A stretch of 64,000 nt of DNA, from the NCBI RefSeq assembly GCF_008831545.1, contig NZ_CP044525.1, positions 1 through 64,000 of the forward strand, in the 5' to 3' direction. Below the pieces are notes generated by a model. That model was not told the origin of the DNA. It was given only the letters and a program-made list of their open reading frames with translations, and did not search any database. Position numbers and translations under genes: made by a program. Shown here piece by piece: positions 61,235 to 64,000 of this stretch; within the stretch, counting starts at the first letter, position 1, and the number at the start of each line of letters is the position of its first letter. The stretch is from Halorussus halophilus (GTDB lineage Archaea; Halobacteriota; Halobacteria; Halobacteriales; Haladaptataceae).

Positions 61235-61684
61235 GCTGTGACGGCCGTCGTCTCCTCATGGCGTGGGCAGATTTTCCTGTACGCTTTTCGGAAGCCGATT
61301 GCCGGTCGGGTAGCGCTGTGAAAGCGTAGCGGGCACAGGTGATGCGTCCGCGTCACCCGAACGCAACGTTCCCATTCGAATTGCTGATTTTAGAGGTGAG
61401 CGTCGGCAAGGCCTCAAGTACCCGCGTTGTCGGTCTTCGTCAGTTATCGCATACGACAGCTCTCGAGAATCTGAACGACATCTCTGTAATCCACAGTCAC
61501 TCGCGAGCACCCGCCCGTTGACTCAGAGATGGTGAAGGCCGTGGAACCCCTGCGGTTCGACACCGTTTCTAGTGAGCGGTCGTTTGGTCGGTGGGCGGAG
61601 GAGTCTCGGTACTGAGAGCCTACTTTTCAAGAACCCAAGCCATATCGGCGTGCGGACACTCCGCCTTAGGGAGGTTCTCAACTG
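61235..61684. other. Region without a supported gene
   Basis: About 450 bases. A 28-codon frame (61529-61615, starting MVKAVEPLRFDTVSS) is too short to support. The rest shows no domain or clear repeat. Confidence 0.35.
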
Positions 61685-61993
61685 ATGGATCTGCTCGATT
61701 CGTTCGGGGCGTTAGTTAGCGCGGACCCTCACACTCACCCAGACGCAGAGCCATTCGACGAGTTACGTGCGAGCCAGCTCATTACCCTCATCCTCGATAT
61801 GGACAGTACTGCCGGGAGCAGTGTGCCGATCGACCTTCTTGCCGCGAAGATGATTCAACGTGCACACTGCGACACAGTGGTTATCGATGGAACGGATCCA
61901 GAGTGCATTCTCACCGCTGTCCAAACCGGCGAATTCGAGGGGACGAGAATCATCTCGGATGGCGACGATGACACGCCACCGGCTGAACCATGA
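61685..61993 (+). CDS. Hypothetical acidic protein, 102 aa
   Basis: Acidic protein with a helical front (EPFDELRASQLITLILDMDS) and a β-rich end (CDTVVIDGTDPECILTAVQTGEF). Two cysteines but no CxxC pair. No family recognised. It is followed 34 bases later by another small plus-strand gene, possibly in one transcript. Confidence 0.5.
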   Translation: MDLLDSFGALVSADPHTHPDAEPFDELRASQLITLILDMDSTAGSSVPIDLLAAKMIQRAHCDTVVIDGTDPECILTAVQTGEFEGTRIISDGDDDTPPAEP

Positions 61994-62027
61994 CATTTGT
62001 TAACTCCGTGGAGAACTACATCTGCGT

Positions 62028-62267
62028 ATGTCTCGTTACCAAGCGTCCTTCGAGATAGACTCAAAGACCGATTCGTACGCCGCTCGACGCATTCTGGAAC
62101 GAACATACGATACGATTCGAGAAGAATCACGGAGCGTCAGAGAGGGGTCGGACGACGCCGACGAGCTCCTGGAAGCGTTCCGGACGCTTCGAGACGCAGC
62201 GAAACAGCCGACGGCGGGGAAACTGACCATCACCTACGAACAATACGATGACGAATTCGAGAACTGA
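62028..62267 (+). CDS. Hypothetical acidic helical protein, 79 aa
   Basis: MSRYQASFEIDSKTDSYAAR opens a protein that is mostly helical (RRILERTYDTIREESRSVRE, LLEAFRTLRDAAK) with short strands at both ends (YQASFEID, GKLTITYEQYD). It looks like a small dimeric helical domain. Function unknown. Confidence 0.5.
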   Translation: MSRYQASFEIDSKTDSYAARRILERTYDTIREESRSVREGSDDADELLEAFRTLRDAAKQPTAGKLTITYEQYDDEFEN

Positions 62268-62305
62268 GCTCGCAGAACATCCCTCACCGGGAGAGATACG
62301 CAACC

Positions 62306-62782
62306 TCAGTCTGCAGTCCGCCAGCGTCCCCCAAGTTCTTCACGTTCGAAATCGTTATGTTTTCCATCGCGGAAGACGGTCACACGACCGTTCTCTTCGC
62401 TCAGCGTTACGCTGGCAAGGACCTCTTCTCGCAGGGACACCTCTAACGCGCTGAGATGTTTGGTTCCCATCCAATCGGCATAAGCGAGGGGTGGCTCTTC
62501 GACCACTTCAGCAGCATTTGGAGTCCGAACGCGAACCATCTGCTCTTGGATCGTCCGATCCGCAGCAATAACGACTGCCCCATCGCAGCTGAATGCCACG
62601 TTGCGGGCTGCGTCGATGAACTCATCGGATGAGATGGCGACTGACCGACACTGGTCGACGGGCCACCTATTGTCCCCCAGCGGATCGGTGTATCTACCGA
62701 AATCGATGTCAGCGACGATAATAAAATAGAGACTCGGTCCGGTCACATATGGTTCGTCCCACCGGTTGAATGAGAGACTCAA
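62306..62782 (-). CDS. DAC/DisA_N-like domain protein, degenerate or 5'-truncated
   Basis: 158 residues from a TTG at 62782. The diadenylate cyclase core includes CDGAVVIAADRTIQEQ with the DGA motif and SVTLSEENGRVTVFRDG, but the RHR(T/S)A-type motif is replaced by TKHLSALE. DAC enzymes make c-di-AMP. Upstream the frame stays open with protein-like sequence (AEYATIPETIDILRYVAESL) but no good start before a TAA, and another frame carries ITGRAFKRILNVNRVYR, which suggests a frameshift in the 5' part. Probably catalytically altered or broken. Confidence 0.5.
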   Translation of the reverse strand: MSLSFNRWDEPYVTGPSLYFIIVADIDFGRYTDPLGDNRWPVDQCRSVAISSDEFIDAARNVAFSCDGAVVIAADRTIQEQMVRVRTPNAAEVVEEPPLAYADWMGTKHLSALEVSLREEVLASVTLSEENGRVTVFRDGKHNDFEREELGGRWRTAD

Positions 62783-63089
62783 ACTCTCTGCGACATATCT
62801 GAGAATGTCGATAGTTTCTGGAATCGTGGCATACTCCGCTTGACCGCTGTTGGATTCTATGATAATTCTCTCACCGGTATACTCGATTTACGTTGAGAAT
62901 CCGTTTGAATGCTCTGCCCGTAATTGAAATCACCAGAACACTATCCGCATCCGGGTTTGGTAGAATGTCTCATTCACCGAAGAAGAACAGGCGATTGTCC
63001 TTATCACGTCGATATTAGGTGAACTGTTGTCATTCTTCCCCCTCGCCGAAGAGTAAGTACTGGGCAGCACCAAGTGACGTTCAAACAGT

Positions 63090-63497
63090 ATGCACGAGAC
63101 TGGATTCTTGGTCCCTATTCGATATCCACTTCAAGAGGGGAGCGTCCGAACCCTGAAACGAGCGATTGAACTCGCTGATGAATATGAAAACGCTCACCTG
63201 TATATCCTCTATGTGAATCTCCTCCACAAAGGTGTACACGTTGAGCGAGATGACCTTGTTCGCGCAGTCAAGCAGGAGTTCGACTCACTCCCGAACGCGA
63301 GCTATCACGTCCGAAATGCGTTCTTGCTCGAAGAGGCCATCCTTTACGAGGCCATTCAGCAAGATGTAGACTACGTCGTCATCGGAAAGGACACCAGAGC
63401 ACGGTGGCGTCAGATACTCTCCGACCGCCTCGACATTGACACAGATCTCGAGGTGTTCTTGCAGCGCCATCTGAACACGAAACTGGTAGTCGTGTAG
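63090..63497 (+). CDS. Universal stress protein (UspA-like)
   Basis: 135 residues. UspA fold: GFLVPIRYPLQEGSVRTLKRAIELADEY, YILYVNLL, a middle helix and VDYVVIGKDTRARWRQILSDRL, then TKLVVV. The phosphate loop G-x2-G-x9-G seen in ATP-binding USPs is not clear here (IGKDTRAR), so nucleotide binding is uncertain. Likely a stress response protein. It stands alone before the duplicated acidic helical gene. Confidence 0.82.
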   Translation: MHETGFLVPIRYPLQEGSVRTLKRAIELADEYENAHLYILYVNLLHKGVHVERDDLVRAVKQEFDSLPNASYHVRNAFLLEEAILYEAIQQDVDYVVIGKDTRARWRQILSDRLDIDTDLEVFLQRHLNTKLVVV

Positions 63498-63651
63498 CCA
63501 CAAACACCTCTCTGTGGGTTCACGGTCGAAAGCGTCCCCTCGCCGAAGACAGGAATTCACTTCTCCCGAGTAGTCTGGTACATACACGGACCAGACGCAA
63601 ATGTGAGTAACAAAGCCGGTGTTGAGTACACCGCCGCTACCGACACCTCCA

Positions 63652-63670
63652 CTATCTATCTATCTATCTA
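63652..63670. repeat. Tetranucleotide microsatellite (CTAT)n
   Basis: Four and three-quarter copies of CTAT end 42 bases upstream of the second acidic helical gene, in its promoter region. Confidence 0.85.
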
Positions 63671-63712
63671 CGTCGTACAAACACTCATTCGCCTTGCACC
63701 CCTTCTAGGACC

Positions 63713-64000
63713 ATGGCCGAGTTTCCAGACGAACGACAGCTCGTTCTTCGGGCGCGTTCCCAGTTGGACCAGTGGACGAAAAGTTCCCGGATGGAGGCGT
63801 ACGCTGAATTGTTCGAAGGTGACGATTCCCTACTGTCCCCTGAAGAGGTGCAATTGCTCGATGCGCTCGACTCCGAACTGGAGCGAGAGGGCGGCGATGG
63901 TGTCTGGGGAACCGATCAGTACGGGATTCACACGGCGGGGACCTCGAGTTCGGATACCTCACTCGGCGTCGTCTGTGTGTACCACCCACAGATCACCAAA
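63713..64000 (+). CDS. Acidic helical protein (DUF7539-like), copy 2 (3' end outside window)
   Basis: 96 residues to the window edge, without a stop. Nearly the same as the protein at 53380-53808 (inverted orientation). The last 120 bases differ at about two positions, while the middle (residues 22-45) differs more (KSSRMEAYAELF against RNARMEAYTELF). The promoter contains the CTAT repeat, and CCTTCTAGGACC lies just before the ATG, resembling the CCTTCTAGAACC of copy 1. Confidence 0.78.
   Translation, partial: MAEFPDERQLVLRARSQLDQWTKSSRMEAYAELFEGDDSLLSPEEVQLLDALDSELEREGGDGVWGTDQYGIHTAGTSSSDTSLGVVCVYHPQITK

Overview
The window looks like haloarchaeal DNA (class Halobacteria). The evidence is acidic proteomes, Tat-type RR signal peptides on almost every secreted protein, halocyanin-type blue copper proteins, HTH_10/HalOD1/AsnC-TRASH regulators, TATA-like boxes close to start codons, IS1341-type TnpB and IS6-type elements, and a Cdc48-type AAA ATPase. 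Low-GC, gene-poor patches, insertion sequences, relic genes and a recent duplication suggest an accessory or plasmid-like region. No rRNA, tRNA or CRISPR array was recognised.

Layout. 0-4 kb: creatininase fragment, two tandem secreted GH18 chitinases with a DtxR-like box between them, IclR regulator. 4-9.6 kb: small halophile proteins, a rhodanese/MBL persulfide dioxygenase, a SoxB-like metallophosphoesterase and a TSUP exporter. 9.6-16 kb: copper block with DUF411 lipoprotein, copZ split by a TnpB element, AsnC-TRASH copper regulator, halocyanin-SHOCT fusion, thioredoxin, multicopper oxidase and DUF302. 16-20.5 kb: carbamoyltransferase, repeat lipoprotein and carA. 20.7-34.6 kb: DsbA, two CcdA proteins, CcmE, A, B, F, C and D, a CcmG-like thioredoxin, a TsdA-like diheme cytochrome c and a halocyanin. 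34.8-42.6 kb: Cys-rich HTH regulator, thioredoxin, second TnpB element, DsrE2, TusA, second rhodanese/MBL fusion, two half-size YeeE/YedE thiosulfate transporters, second TSUP exporter. 43-50.8 kb: methyltransferase, arylsulfotransferase-like protein, zinc-ribbon proteins, GNAT, HTH_10, HalOD1, thiamine-binding pair. 51-64 kb: IS6 element, regulators, SLC13 and CNNM membrane proteins, Cdc48, DAC-like fragment, USP. This last stretch is bounded by two nearly identical inverted gene copies.

How it fits together (inference). TsdA would oxidise thiosulfate outside the cell. Its hemes would be attached by the adjacent System I (Ccm) machinery, supplied with reductant by CcdA and thioredoxins, and its electrons passed to halocyanin. 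Imported thiosulfate or sulfane sulfur would pass through YeeE, TusA, DsrE2 and the rhodanese/MBL persulfide dioxygenases, with sulfite leaving by TSUP exporters. A repeated inverted motif, TATTG-N2-CAATA, lies upstream of tsdA, the Cys-rich HTH gene, the thioredoxin and the TSUP unit, and suggests one regulon. I consider this sulfur-oxidation plus cytochrome-c-maturation island the most interesting system in the window.
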